Shown: positions 28,975-37,752 of the stretch, in pieces
Layout: each line of letters begins with the position of its first letter
Position numbering within the stretch: position 1 is the stretch's first letter
Source: Engelhardtia mirabilis
GTDB lineage: Bacteria > Planctomycetota > UBA1135 > GCA-002686595
NCBI GenBank assembly: GCA_007751255.1
Contig: CP036296.1
Location: 2,108,001-2,172,000 of the forward strand
Direction: 5' to 3'
DNA length: 64,000 nt
Position numbers and translations under genes: made by a program
Notes under the pieces: model-generated
The model's input: the letters and a program-made list of their open reading frames with translations, nothing else
Databases searched by the model: none
Told to the model about the DNA's origin: nothing

Positions 28975-29532
28975 TCACTGCTGCTCCAGCGCTCGCGCCG
29001 AGCGGTCGTAGCTGCGCTGGGCGGCCAGCATCCGGATCCAGATGCCCCCGACGATCAGGAAGGGGAAGGCGAACCACAGGATGTCGAGCGCGCCCAGTCC
29101 CGCCGGCGTGACCTGGAGGTCGTAGTCGAGCTGGCCGAGCGGTTCGTCGCTGTCGACCTCGCGGATCGAGAAGTGGGTGGGCCAGGTGCCGCGATAGGCG
29201 AACTCGAGGTTGCCGATCTGTTGGAAGGGTTCCTCGGGCTTCGCGGCGCGGCTGGCGGAGACGACCCGAGGCGATCCGTCGTCGGCGGGGGCCGCCGAGA
29301 GGGCGATCCACAGGTCCTCTGCGGAGCGGCCCTCGGGCGGATCGACGTAGAAGTAGAAGGTGCCGGTGCCAACGTCCGGATCGGTCCAGATCGACAGGGT
29401 CCAGGAGCCGATCTGCTCGTCCACGAAGATGGGATAGGGCGGTCCATCGTGGGCGTCGGCGAGCGATGCCAGGGACGCCGCTGCCAGGACGGCCGCGGTG
29501 AGGTGACAGGGGAATCGGAGCCGTCGTTTCAC
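28975..29532 (-). CDS. secreted protein with C-terminal membrane anchor, in polyferredoxin operon
   Basis: The 185-residue protein has a signal peptide (LTAAVLAAASLASLADAHDG), a beta-rich domain of about 120 residues (WTLSIWTDPDVGTGTFYFYV) and one transmembrane helix near the end (ALDILWFAFPFLIVGGIWI). The family is not one I can name; the fold could be FixH/YtkA-like. The GTG start overlaps the stop of the polyferredoxin gene by 4 bases, so it is the last gene of a four-gene operon and should work in the same membrane complex. Confidence 0.7.
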   Translation of the reverse strand: MKRRLRFPCHLTAAVLAAASLASLADAHDGPPYPIFVDEQIGSWTLSIWTDPDVGTGTFYFYVDPPEGRSAEDLWIALSAAPADDGSPRVVSASRAAKPEEPFQQIGNLEFAYRGTWPTHFSIREVDSDEPLGQLDYDLQVTPAGLGALDILWFAFPFLIVGGIWIRMLAAQRSYDRSARALEQQ

Positions 29533-30986
29533 AGGTAGGTGCCTCGCATCTCCATCGGTTGGGCCAGGAGCCAGAGTGCTGTGCCGGCCAGAGCCAGCAG
29601 CAGGGCGGCCCAGGGCAGGAAGGCGCGCGGCGCGAGGCGCCCGAAGTCGCGCTGGGCCAGTCGCCATGCCAAGGCCAGCGAGCCCGCGCCGCCGAGCGCG
29701 AGGAAGCCGATCTCGATCGGCCAGACCTGGGTGTCGGTCAGGCCGCCCAGGCCCCACTTGGGCCCGCCGAGCAGGCCGACGCCGAGGCGCTCCAGGGCGA
29801 GCTGGGTGACCGGTACGAAGGTCCACAGGCCGGTCAAGAAGTGGAAGCTGTAGTGGGCCAGCCACACGCCGAAGCCCAGGGGCGCCAGGCAGTAGCTGAA
29901 GCGGCGGGCGTGGGCGAGGGCCGAGGTCCCGGTGCCCAGTCGCACCGTCCACGTCACGAGCCCGATCGCCAGGGCAGGCACGAGCGCGAGGCCCAGCGCG
30001 AACAGGATCGCCAGCACCAGGAACTCGCTCTGGGTGCCGAGCGACTCGGCCAGCCAACGCTGGAAGGCGTAGACCGGACTCACCATCCCGAAGGCGTTGA
30101 GCAGTGCACCGAAGCTGAACAGCACGACCAGCGCTGCCAGGTCGTTGCGCCGGCTGATGCGTCCGATGCCGGAGCGCACCGGATCCACCGCCAGCTCGTC
30201 AGCCGGCAGTCGAGAGCCGATGGCGACGTTGTCCTGGGGGCAGGCGTGGACGCAGTCCAGGCAGAAGGTGCAGTCGATGTTGCCGACCTTCTCGGGCAGG
30301 AACAGGGCCAGCTCGCAGCCGCGCTGGGTGACGCGCGCGGGCGCCTCGGGGGCCCGCGTGCCGCGGATGCAGTCCTTGGTCGCGCAGGAGTCGCAGGTGC
30401 TGCGCTCGCGGATCTTGACCTCGAAGGGGGACAGGGTCGAGGCCACGAAGTTGAACTGCCCGATGGGGCAGATCCACTTGCAGAAGGGCGCTCCCTTGAA
30501 GAGGGCGTCCACCAGCAGGGCGGTGGCGAAGTAGACCAGGATCAGGATCGCCGTCGCCGCTGGGCTGGCCCACAGGTCGAGCCACTCGTAGGTGAACAGG
30601 ACCGCCACGAGCAGGCCGAGCCCGAGCCACTTGCGCCGCAAGGCCCGGGGCAGACGACGGGTCGGCGCGCTGATCCTGCGCGCGAGCTCCCGGGGCAGCA
30701 CCAAGGGGCAACCCATGCAGAAGACGTTGCCGACCGCGAGGAGTGCGATCACCAGCAGGCCGCGCCAGTGGACCCAGACCAACAGGGTGGCCAGGTTCTT
30801 GGGGGCGAGCTGCGGTCCGAAGAGGCCGTGCAGGACCAGCACCGCTGCCAAGAGCAGCAGCGGGACCTGTAGGCACAGGCGCGCGTGGCGCCAACGCAGG
30901 AAGGGCCCGAGCAGCGGGACGCGGAGGAGATCGAAGCCCCGCGCCGCGGGCGAGCCGCGGCGCGGGGGCGAGTGAGCGACGGTCAT
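29529..30986 (-). CDS. membrane polyferredoxin (NapH/NosR/CcoG-like)
   Basis: This 485-residue protein has several membrane helices and a cytoplasmic Fe-S region. Cys motifs are FCMGCPLVLP, FCKWICPIGQ (the CxxxCP type typical of NapH/NosR/CcoG), CDSCATKDC, and a ferredoxin cluster CTFCLDCVHACPQDN. A second set of helices fills the C-terminal half. Relatives pass electrons across the membrane during copper delivery, nitrous oxide or nitrate reduction. The FixH-like gene directly upstream overlaps it by 4 bases. No oxidase or reductase gene is in the window, so the partner is unknown. Confidence 0.82.
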   Translation of the reverse strand: MTVAHSPPRRGSPAARGFDLLRVPLLGPFLRWRHARLCLQVPLLLLAAVLVLHGLFGPQLAPKNLATLLVWVHWRGLLVIALLAVGNVFCMGCPLVLPRELARRISAPTRRLPRALRRKWLGLGLLVAVLFTYEWLDLWASPAATAILILVYFATALLVDALFKGAPFCKWICPIGQFNFVASTLSPFEVKIRERSTCDSCATKDCIRGTRAPEAPARVTQRGCELALFLPEKVGNIDCTFCLDCVHACPQDNVAIGSRLPADELAVDPVRSGIGRISRRNDLAALVVLFSFGALLNAFGMVSPVYAFQRWLAESLGTQSEFLVLAILFALGLALVPALAIGLVTWTVRLGTGTSALAHARRFSYCLAPLGFGVWLAHYSFHFLTGLWTFVPVTQLALERLGVGLLGGPKWGLGGLTDTQVWPIEIGFLALGGAGSLALAWRLAQRDFGRLAPRAFLPWAALLLALAGTALWLLAQPMEMRGTYL

Positions 30987-31462
30987 CGCTGCTCGCTGTC
31001 GGTCGTCGTCCCCGGGCGCCTGACGCTGACGGCAGGAACGTCGATGACCCGCTCGAGTTGGCGTCCGTCGGCCAGGTCAGCCGACACCACGACGAACCAA
31101 TCGCCGCCCATGGTGAACTCGAAGGGCGCTTCGTAGCGCCCCGCCGAGGCCTCCACGGCGTCGCCGAAGACGGGCACCATGCCCGCATGGCTCATGTTGC
31201 CCTCCACGTGGACCACCGCACCCGCGACGGGCTGACCGTCGGGGCCGCTCAGCTCGACGACGCAAGTCGTCGGGCCCGTGCTCGCGGCCGGGTCGAAGGA
31301 CAGGGCCACGTCGATCTCGTGGTCGCCCGCGTCGTCGCGGCCACAGGCTCCCGTCGCCAGGACCACCAGCAGCAAGACCCCGGCGGTGCCTGACCGCGAA
31401 GCCCACGAAGGCGCCTTGCGAACAGGCCCCGAAGCCTGTTCGTCGCCGAACTGATTGGCCAT
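30983..31462 (-). CDS. FixH/YtkA-like lipoprotein
   Basis: The 159-residue protein has a basic N-terminus, a hydrophobic segment ending in a lipobox-like LATGACG, and one Ig-like YtkA/FixH domain (VVELSGPDGQPVAGAVVHVE, MSHAGMVPVFGDAVEASAGR, GGDWFVVVSADLADG). The M-x-H-x-G-M region is typical of copper-handling members. It overlaps the polyferredoxin gene by 4 bases (ATGA) and starts 4 bases after the stop of the upstream membrane protein gene. FixH normally helps FixG/CcoG and CcoI mature cbb3 oxidase. Confidence 0.78.
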   Translation of the reverse strand: MANQFGDEQASGPVRKAPSWASRSGTAGVLLLVVLATGACGRDDAGDHEIDVALSFDPAASTGPTTCVVELSGPDGQPVAGAVVHVEGNMSHAGMVPVFGDAVEASAGRYEAPFEFTMGGDWFVVVSADLADGRQLERVIDVPAVSVRRPGTTTDSEQR

Positions 31463-31466
31463 GGGA

Positions 31467-32078
31467 TCAGCTCGCCGTTCTCGCCGCCGAAGCGCGCTTC
31501 TGCTTGGGCTTCCACGCGCAGCTACAGACCGCGCCGTGGGTCACCTCACCGGCCGGCGGGAACATGTGGAAGTACATGCCGATGGCCATCGGGATGAAGA
31601 CCACGGTGTTGTAGAAGAGGTGCAATTCGACCCTCGGCACCCACAGTTGGATGATGCTCATGGGGACCGGCTTGTCGAACAGGTTGTGGCCGACGAGCGC
31701 CTGGCCCTGGAGCAGCGCGTGCTCGATGTGGTGCCAGAACTGGATCCAGAAGGCGATCATCCACCAGGTGCGCGAGCGGCCGGTGAAGCCGGTGCGCAGG
31801 ACCCACAGGCCGATCAACATCACGATCGCGTAGCCATAGTGCAGGGCTTCGCTCCTGACCAGCCATGGGTACCAGAGGCCCAGCACGCCGCGTGATTCGG
31901 GCACCGGCCAACCCAGGGCGTAGATCTGGATCGCTTGGGTCAGGTGTTCGGCCCAGTGGGCCAGGACGACCAGCATGTAGCCCTGGAGGGCGCGCTCGTG
32001 CCAGTTGGAGTTGAGCTTCTCGAGGAAGCTACGAGAGCTCGGGGCGGCGAGTGTTGCCGCTGCGGACGGATTGGACAT
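31467..32078 (-). CDS. His-rich membrane protein, first gene of polyferredoxin operon
   Basis: The 203-residue protein has four or five membrane helices with many histidines near them (LAHWAEHLTQAIQIYALGW, FWIQFWHHIEHALLQGQAL, VELHLFYNTVVFIPMAIGM) and a soluble tail with a CSC motif (AVCSCAWKPKQKR). The paired histidines could hold heme or copper; that is inference. The start is the ATG giving MSNPSAAATL; the frame extends 29 codons further up. I know of no function for the family. Confidence 0.7.
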   Translation of the reverse strand: MSNPSAAATLAAPSSRSFLEKLNSNWHERALQGYMLVVLAHWAEHLTQAIQIYALGWPVPESRGVLGLWYPWLVRSEALHYGYAIVMLIGLWVLRTGFTGRSRTWWMIAFWIQFWHHIEHALLQGQALVGHNLFDKPVPMSIIQLWVPRVELHLFYNTVVFIPMAIGMYFHMFPPAGEVTHGAVCSCAWKPKQKRASAARTAS

Positions 32079-32643
32079 GACGCTGTCGGGGCGGGCCGGC
32101 GCTGCGCCGGCGGTACATGTGTGGATCCGCGCGTCCGCTCCGCGGAATCCACGGAGCCGGCGCACGGGAGACGAAGGAGGAGGACCTGGATCCGCGCTCA
32201 GCGCGCGAATCGAGCCGTCAGCGGCTGGTGCTCCTCACCGACGAAAAAACCCTGCACGGGCATGAATTGCTCACGAGCAGGGTTCCTTCGCGGAGTCTCC
32301 CTGCCGATCGAGTTGACGCTGGTTCCCACGGCCTGGCGTGGACTCACCTTCGCGGTGAGCGGTCCAGCGGCAACGCGTTCGGCGCGCCGGCTGGACCCAC
32401 GGAAGGGTGGGATCGCAGAAAAGGATCGAGAGCTGTAGACCTCGAGCTTCCACATGGCTGGTTCGTTCGCGACCGGAGGGCCGCGACAAGGGGATGGGTG
32501 GTGGCCGCGCTGGCGCGAAGGCCAGGAATCGGGGACACCAGTCGAAACCTACACCGACCGGCGCGGGCGCGCAGCCCCCTGGTGGCGATCAGCTGCCCCG
32601 TGGCGACGGCGGCCGGGGGCCCATCAGAGGCTCCGAACGGGCC
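32079..32643. other. intergenic region upstream of polyferredoxin operon
   Basis: It should hold the operon's promoter. A hairpin with 8-base arms AACCCTGC (32248-32255) and GCAGGGTT (32277-32284) has a 21-base loop. Its composition is less GC-rich than its surroundings. The small open frames on both strands look like chance. Confidence 0.5.
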
Positions 32644-34395
32644 TCAGAGCTCGAATGAGCGCTGGATCCAAGCGGGGCGGCTGAAGTCCCAGTTGGACTC
32701 CGCCATGGCGCCCACCAGGGCCGGGTAGACGCGCTCGACTGCCCGCTGGTACTCGGACGGGAGCTCGAGGCGAGCTGAGTAGTCCGCCAGCGCACTGCGC
32801 TCGAACTCGCGCAAGGCCCCGTCTCGCGCCAGGCGCCAAGCCCAGGCCACGGTCGAGTCGGCAGCCTGCTTGCGGTCGTGAACGATCAGGTTCAAGAGGT
32901 CGAAGTAGGGCAGGTCCGACAGCTCGTGGCTGCCCCAATCCATCAGGCCGAGCACGGAGCCGTCCGCGCGGACCTGGACGTGCTTCGCGCGCAGGTCCGC
33001 GTGGTAGAGCACCAGTGGAACGGCTGCCCCCAGGGCCAGGTTGCGCGCTTCGTCGAGCAGTTGCCCCAGGCGATCGGAGATCCGCGAGTTTCTCGCGTGG
33101 CGTTGGACCAGCTCGACCTTGGCGCCGAAGAGGGCGTCGAAGCGCTCGTCGTCGAGGACCACGGGGGCGTCGGTCACCAGCGAGGCGAACTGTGCTACGA
33201 GGTCGGCGTAGGTCCGCTGCGCCGCCGCCAGGTCGCCCGTGAGCTGCGGGGCGGAGAGGCCCTCGAGCCGCTCTTCGACGTTGACGTACTGGTCGTCGAC
33301 GGTGCCCTCCCACACCGGACGCGGGGCGGGGAAGGCCGCAAAGCGCTCGGCCAGCAGTCCCAAGGCCGAGTAGTGACGGCGCGATTGGCGCTCCTGCGCC
33401 GGCGAGAGGGCCAGGTGCATGGCCCAACGGGCGCCCGTCCCCGCGGTCAGCACCACGCAGGTGTTGCCGCGAGTGGTGATCAGGTGCTCGGGATCGGGAG
33501 TGGGGACGCCGACCGCCGACGCGACCGTTTCGAGCAGCCGGTCGATGCGCCGTCCTCGCAACGGGTCGGACCCGGCCCGCAGGGCATAGCTCGGCGCGAG
33601 CAGGGGAAAGAGCCCTGCGCGGTGGGCCGCCATCTTCACCACGTTGCGGCGCTCCATGGGCCCGACCGTGAGGTGCGGACCGCGGCCGTTCAGATCGACG
33701 GCGTGGCTGAAGTCGTGCCGGTGGGGGTAGAGGGCCAGGGACTCCACCGCCGGGTGGCCCACCCGCGCCAAGGCGCGGCGCCAAGCCGCCGCGCTGCGCT
33801 CGCCCAGGGGCGGCGAGAGCGCTGCACGCATGAACTCCAGGGGCCGCAGGACGTGGAAGTCCGCCCGGCGACCGGAGGAGCGCTTGTAGGCGAAGCGGTT
33901 GTCCGCGACCACCAGCAGCTCGCCGCGCGAGACGCGCGCCAGCTCGGCCAGCTCGGCGTCATCGGCTCCGCCGCGCTCGTCGACGACCAGGTCGAAGCTG
34001 CCATCGGCGAACGGCAGACGTCGGCGCGGATCGGCGGCCACGAAGTCGGAGGCTCCATCCACCAGCGCCCGGTCGCGATGCCGGCACCAACGCAGGCGGC
34101 GCGGCTCCGGGTCCACGACCGTCAGGTCGAAGCCGTTTCGGGCCAGCGCCACCGCCGTCCCCGAGAGGGCGTCGCCCACCAGTAGCGCTCGCCCGCCCCT
34201 CGCGCCGATCAACGGCAGCCATCCGGCGCGCCCCTCGCGCACCCGCTGCATCAGGATCTGGGCTCGATCGTCGGGCAGCCCGCGCAGCAGCTCCTCGAGG
34301 GTTGCGCGCCAGTCCCCGCCGGAGTCCAAGCTCGCCAACGCGGACTCGAGCTCCGCTCCGTCGAGGGTCGGCAGGCGAGGGTCGTCGAGATTCAT
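32644..34395 (-). CDS. SAM methyltransferase-like domain fused to APH-fold phosphotransferase
   Basis: The 583-residue protein has two parts. Residues about 50-230 form a Rossmann methyltransferase-like fold (GRALLVGDALSGTAVALAR, LTVVDPEPRRLRW, FADGSFDLVVDE). Residues about 290-560 form an aminoglycoside/choline-kinase fold with the catalytic loop LYHADLRAKHVQV and the metal site GLMDWGSHELSD. The usual HGDLxxxN is changed to HADLRAKH, so the Asn is a His. Activity is thus uncertain. The start MNLDDPRLP follows 10 bases after a membrane protein gene. The pair lies divergently beside the lanthipeptide-like locus and might act on a glycan or peptide. Confidence 0.72.
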   Translation of the reverse strand: MNLDDPRLPTLDGAELESALASLDSGGDWRATLEELLRGLPDDRAQILMQRVREGRAGWLPLIGARGGRALLVGDALSGTAVALARNGFDLTVVDPEPRRLRWCRHRDRALVDGASDFVAADPRRRLPFADGSFDLVVDERGGADDAELAELARVSRGELLVVADNRFAYKRSSGRRADFHVLRPLEFMRAALSPPLGERSAAAWRRALARVGHPAVESLALYPHRHDFSHAVDLNGRGPHLTVGPMERRNVVKMAAHRAGLFPLLAPSYALRAGSDPLRGRRIDRLLETVASAVGVPTPDPEHLITTRGNTCVVLTAGTGARWAMHLALSPAQERQSRRHYSALGLLAERFAAFPAPRPVWEGTVDDQYVNVEERLEGLSAPQLTGDLAAAQRTYADLVAQFASLVTDAPVVLDDERFDALFGAKVELVQRHARNSRISDRLGQLLDEARNLALGAAVPLVLYHADLRAKHVQVRADGSVLGLMDWGSHELSDLPYFDLLNLIVHDRKQAADSTVAWAWRLARDGALREFERSALADYSARLELPSEYQRAVERVYPALVGAMAESNWDFSRPAWIQRSFEL

Positions 34396-34405
34396 CGCCC
34401 GACGC

Positions 34406-35299
34406 TCACTGGGGCGAGTTCCCGCCCAGCCAGTTGAGCAGCAGGAACAGCCCCGCATGGACGGCCGCGGCCACCGCCATGGGGCGCCGAGACGGGCGGG
34501 GCACGACAAGGATCAGCGGCACGAGGGCGAGGGCGGCGGTGACGAGCATCCACGGTCTATCGGCGACCACCTCCAACCCGCCGGAAAGGCCCGCAAGCAC
34601 GGCCAAGAACCAACACCGCCGGTCACCGAGCCTGGCAGCCAGGCCCGCGAAGACCGCGGCCGGGAGCATCATCAACCCCATGGCGAGTCCCACGACGACC
34701 CAGGTGGATTGGCCGGGTGGAAGCGCCCTCTCGTTCTCCAACAGGGTCGCGGCGCCGGCGGCCAGGACCAGGGTCATCGACCGCCGCTGAAGTACTCCCA
34801 CTGCACTTGCGCGCAGGGCGAATGCACACGTCCCCGCGATCGCCAGGGACCAGAGGGCATCGTCCAAGGCGCGCCGGCCGCCGCCCAGCAGGAACGGAGC
34901 CATTGCCACGGCGACCACACCCAGACTCAGGCCGGCAGCGGCCAGGGGCCTGACCCCGTGGCCGTCGGGATCGTCCGCGCGCAGCGGCCTGCGCGGACGC
35001 ATGGCCCGGGGCCCGAGCCCTCGCAGCCCGAGGGCCAGGGCGACGGGCAGGGCCAGGATGGCGAGGGTCCAAGCCTCGTTCGCGTGGACCGCGGTGGCGA
35101 CGGCCCGCAAGAGGCTGCCGAGCAGGAACGAAGCCGCGAACGCGCCTGCGATCTCGGTTCGCTCGCCCAGCCCGGGTGCACCCGGGGGCAGCAAGCTCAG
35201 CAAGCAGGCCCCCGAAACCAACCAACCGAGCGCCGCGACGATCGAGTCGGGGCTCCAGGCCAGGGCTTCAGCAGCGGGACCGATCGCGGCGGGCGACAT
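34406..35299 (-). CDS. polytopic membrane protein of unknown function
   Basis: The 297-residue protein has about eight hydrophobic segments (IVAALGWLVSGACLLSLLPP, AWTLAILALPVALALGL, AGLSLGVVAVAMAPFLLGGG, STWVVVGLAMGLMMLPAAVF). No motif is recognised. It is the first gene of a two-gene minus-strand unit with the methyltransferase-APH fusion and lies back to back with the Cys-rich precursor gene, sharing the 282-base divergent promoter region. Confidence 0.65.
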   Translation of the reverse strand: MSPAAIGPAAEALAWSPDSIVAALGWLVSGACLLSLLPPGAPGLGERTEIAGAFAASFLLGSLLRAVATAVHANEAWTLAILALPVALALGLRGLGPRAMRPRRPLRADDPDGHGVRPLAAAGLSLGVVAVAMAPFLLGGGRRALDDALWSLAIAGTCAFALRASAVGVLQRRSMTLVLAAGAATLLENERALPPGQSTWVVVGLAMGLMMLPAAVFAGLAARLGDRRCWFLAVLAGLSGGLEVVADRPWMLVTAALALVPLILVVPRPSRRPMAVAAAVHAGLFLLLNWLGGNSPQ

Positions 35300-35581
35300 G
35301 GCGACATCCTACTCACGCGGGCCCGGGTCTCGCACTCGGGTCAGATTCGACTTCGGGCGCGAATCGCCCGCGCGACAGCGGCGCCGATGACCTGTCCGTG
35401 GCGGGTGGGGACGACTGCGGATTCGCGGCGTTCGCCGCCCGTCGAACGTCCCGTTCGATGTCTATGTCGAGCGTTCGATCCCAACCGATCCCGCGCGACG
35501 ACCGTGACCCAGACGCGCCGGTGGTGCGTCGGCCGCGAGTCCGTGGGGGCACGGAAGGGGAACCCAGAAGGAGAGTGAGAC

Positions 35582-36580
35582 ATGGCTGACAAGCCGTCCG
35601 GCTTCGTCGCTGCGCTGGTCAAGGACCCCGCGCACCCGCCGAAGACCAAACTGTTCACCGGCTACGTCGGTGAGTCGAGCAAGCCCAAGCACATGCGGAT
35701 CTATCTGGATCCGGAGCTGGCGAGCTTTGTCGAGGTGCCCGATGGCGCCGTGCTCTACCGCACGGAGGCTGCGGACGCTGCCGGCCTGGGCGCACACCAC
35801 GTGTGGGTCGACGCCAAGCTGCTGGACGAGATCGACCTGGGCTCGGGGCAGAAGTTGACGCCGATCTCGCCGGTCTTGCCGACCTGCCCGACGACACCGC
35901 CGACGTTGCTGCCGGTTTGTCCGACCAGCTTCCCGCCTGCCTGCGGCTCGGGCTTCACGCCGGTCTGTCCGACGCAGAGCCCGCTGCAGTGTTTCACGCA
36001 GACTCCACAGCAGTGCCTGACACAGCCCCAGGTCTGCTTCCTGACCCAGTCCGGTCCGCTCTGCCCGACGAACGGCCACCCCATCTGCCCTGTGGCGTCG
36101 CAGCCCGGGCCGTTGTGTCCGACGGCGGGCAATCCCATCTGTCCGACGAACGGCAACAAGTTCTGCCCGACCGGTGGCAGCCCACTGTGCCCCACGGCAA
36201 GTAGCCCGCTCTGCCCGACGAACGGCAACCCGATCTGCCCGGTGGCTTCGCAGCTCGCCCCGCAGTGCCCGACCGGAGGCAGTCCGATCTGCCCGACCGG
36301 AGGCAATCCCTTCTGTCCGGTGCAGACGACGACGGGGCCCGCCTGTCAGTTGATCACGCAGAATCCTGCGGTCTGTGGCCTGCAGACGGCGAACCCGCTC
36401 GCCTGCAACCCCGGACCGTCGGCGGTCGACGCTTGTCCCTCTGCACCCGGTGGGTGTTTCGACCTGACGCCGCAGTTCACGGTGACGCCGGTCGCGAACG
36501 CGACGGCGAACTTCACGGCTCAGTTCGGCGGTGCGTTCAACGTCACGCCGGCCTTCCGCCAGCCCGGGACGATCGGCTGA
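35582..36580 (+). CDS. giant Cys-rich repeat protein, putative lanthipeptide-like precursor
   Basis: The 332-residue protein has two parts. Residues 1-100 contain no cysteine and form what looks like a folded leader (LFTGYVGESSKPKHMRIYLD, then VWVDAKLLDEIDLG). Residues 102-292 contain 23 cysteines, mostly spaced 8 residues apart in units such as CPTNGNPI, CPTGGSPL and CPTAGNPI; twice the unit is CPVASQ plus four. Ser and Thr are abundant, often two residues after Cys. The last 40 residues have no Cys but have FTVTP and FNVTPAF. A strong AAGGAG precedes the ATG. Kinase, lyase-like and LanC-like genes follow, so thioether cross-linking of the repeats is likely. It has no signal peptide. Confidence 0.72.
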   Translation: MADKPSGFVAALVKDPAHPPKTKLFTGYVGESSKPKHMRIYLDPELASFVEVPDGAVLYRTEAADAAGLGAHHVWVDAKLLDEIDLGSGQKLTPISPVLPTCPTTPPTLLPVCPTSFPPACGSGFTPVCPTQSPLQCFTQTPQQCLTQPQVCFLTQSGPLCPTNGHPICPVASQPGPLCPTAGNPICPTNGNKFCPTGGSPLCPTASSPLCPTNGNPICPVASQLAPQCPTGGSPICPTGGNPFCPVQTTTGPACQLITQNPAVCGLQTANPLACNPGPSAVDACPSAPGGCFDLTPQFTVTPVANATANFTAQFGGAFNVTPAFRQPGTIG

Positions 36581-36601
36581 TCGCGACCCACCGCGGATCG
36601 C

Positions 36602-36632
36602 GCGGCGCGCGCCGTCGAATGGCGCGCGCCGC
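36602..36632 (+). terminator. 12-bp hairpin between precursor and kinase genes
   Basis: GCGGCGCGCGCC (36602-36613) and its exact complement (36621-36632) flank the loop GTCGAAT. No T-run follows, so it is probably a partial terminator or mRNA-stabilising structure that raises precursor over enzyme expression. Confidence 0.6.
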
Positions 36633-36665
36633 CTTGCCCGCACAGCACGAACACACGAAGCTCCC

Positions 36666-37751
36666 ATGCAGCTCTCCACTCCCGAGTTGATCGACTACCT
36701 CGTCGAACGTCGCTTGGTCGATGGCCGGGACTTGGTCGATGGCAAGGTGGTCGTCGCCGACGTGACACGCCGCAACCGCAATCGCCGGGTCGAGGTGGAG
36801 GGGGCCCGCGGACTGTTCATCAAGCAGGCGGGGGAAGACGATCAACGCAAGCGCGACTCGCTGGTGCGCGAAGCGGTGACCTACGAGTTCGCCGTCGCCG
36901 GGGGCGAGCTCGAGGGACTCGAGAGCGTGACGCCGCGCTACCTGGGCTTCGACCAGCAGGCCGGGCTACTGGTGCTCGAGCTGCTCGACGCCCATGCGAG
37001 CCTGGGCGACGAGCTGCGCGCTTCCTACGGCGTGCGGCCCGAGGTCGCGGCCGCCTGCGGGGACGCCCTTGCCGTCGCCGCTCGCTCGGGGATGGGGGTC
37101 GCCTTGGGAGGTGGAGCGCCGGCGCTACCCCGGGCCTTGCCCTGGCCCCTGGTCTTCCACGGCGCCCAGCCGATGCCGGGGGTCGAGGGGTCTGCCGGTC
37201 AGTCCCAGCTCCTGGCGGTCGTGCGCGCCGACGCCGCCCACGTGGGAGTCCTGTCCGAGATCGCTCGGGGCTGGCGGGTCGAGGCCCTCGTCCACGGCGA
37301 TCTCAAGTGGGACAACTGCGTCGTCGTCGACGGCGGCAAGCGCTTGGTGCTGCTCGACTGGGAGTTGGCCGACCTCGGCGACGCCGCCTGGGACCTGGGC
37401 TGCCTGCTGCAGGGGGCGCTGTCCCAACTGATCGTCACCTCGCCCCAGCAGAACCTGGCGGCCTTCGCCTCCGGGCAGCCGGGGCCGCAGGTTGCCGCCC
37501 ACCTGGCGCCGTCCAATCGCGCGCTGCTGGAGGGCTACGCCCGCACGGCGGGGCTGTCCCGCGAGGCCTTCGCGGACCTGCGCCTGCGCGCCCTGCGCTA
37601 CGCAGCCGCGCGCATGGTGCAAACCGCCTACGAGTTCTCGATGGGGGCCGCCGAGCCGCCGCCCCAGGCCTGGGCGACGCTGGCCTGCGGCCGCGCCCTG
37701 GCGCTCGAACCGCCCGCTGCCGCGCGTCTGCTCTTGGGGGAGGGCAACTGA
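36666..37751 (+). CDS. APH-fold kinase (LanK-like) of lanthipeptide-like locus
   Basis: The 361-residue protein has the aminoglycoside-phosphotransferase fold. Visible motifs are the N-lobe Lys in GARGLFIKQAGED, the catalytic loop VHGDLKWDNCVV (His about residue 210) and the metal site VLLDWELADLGDAAWDLG. All key kinase residues are present. In class V lanthipeptide pathways a kinase of this fold phosphorylates Ser/Thr in the precursor as the first step of dehydration. Here it lies between a Cys/Thr-rich precursor and a HopA1-family gene, which supports that role. The next gene starts 1 base after its stop. Confidence 0.78.
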   Translation: MQLSTPELIDYLVERRLVDGRDLVDGKVVVADVTRRNRNRRVEVEGARGLFIKQAGEDDQRKRDSLVREAVTYEFAVAGGELEGLESVTPRYLGFDQQAGLLVLELLDAHASLGDELRASYGVRPEVAAACGDALAVAARSGMGVALGGGAPALPRALPWPLVFHGAQPMPGVEGSAGQSQLLAVVRADAAHVGVLSEIARGWRVEALVHGDLKWDNCVVVDGGKRLVLLDWELADLGDAAWDLGCLLQGALSQLIVTSPQQNLAAFASGQPGPQVAAHLAPSNRALLEGYARTAGLSREAFADLRLRALRYAAARMVQTAYEFSMGAAEPPPQAWATLACGRALALEPPAAARLLLGEGN

Positions 37752-37752
37752 G

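Noticed and set aside
32117..32728. 203-residue plus-strand frame upstream of the polyferredoxin operon
   Set aside because: It overlaps the end of a clear minus-strand gene and lacks a ribosome site or any familiar motif.
32644..34395. methyltransferase-APH fusion as the lanthipeptide kinase
   Set aside because: A better kinase with intact motifs is inside the operon; the fusion has an altered catalytic loop and points the other way.
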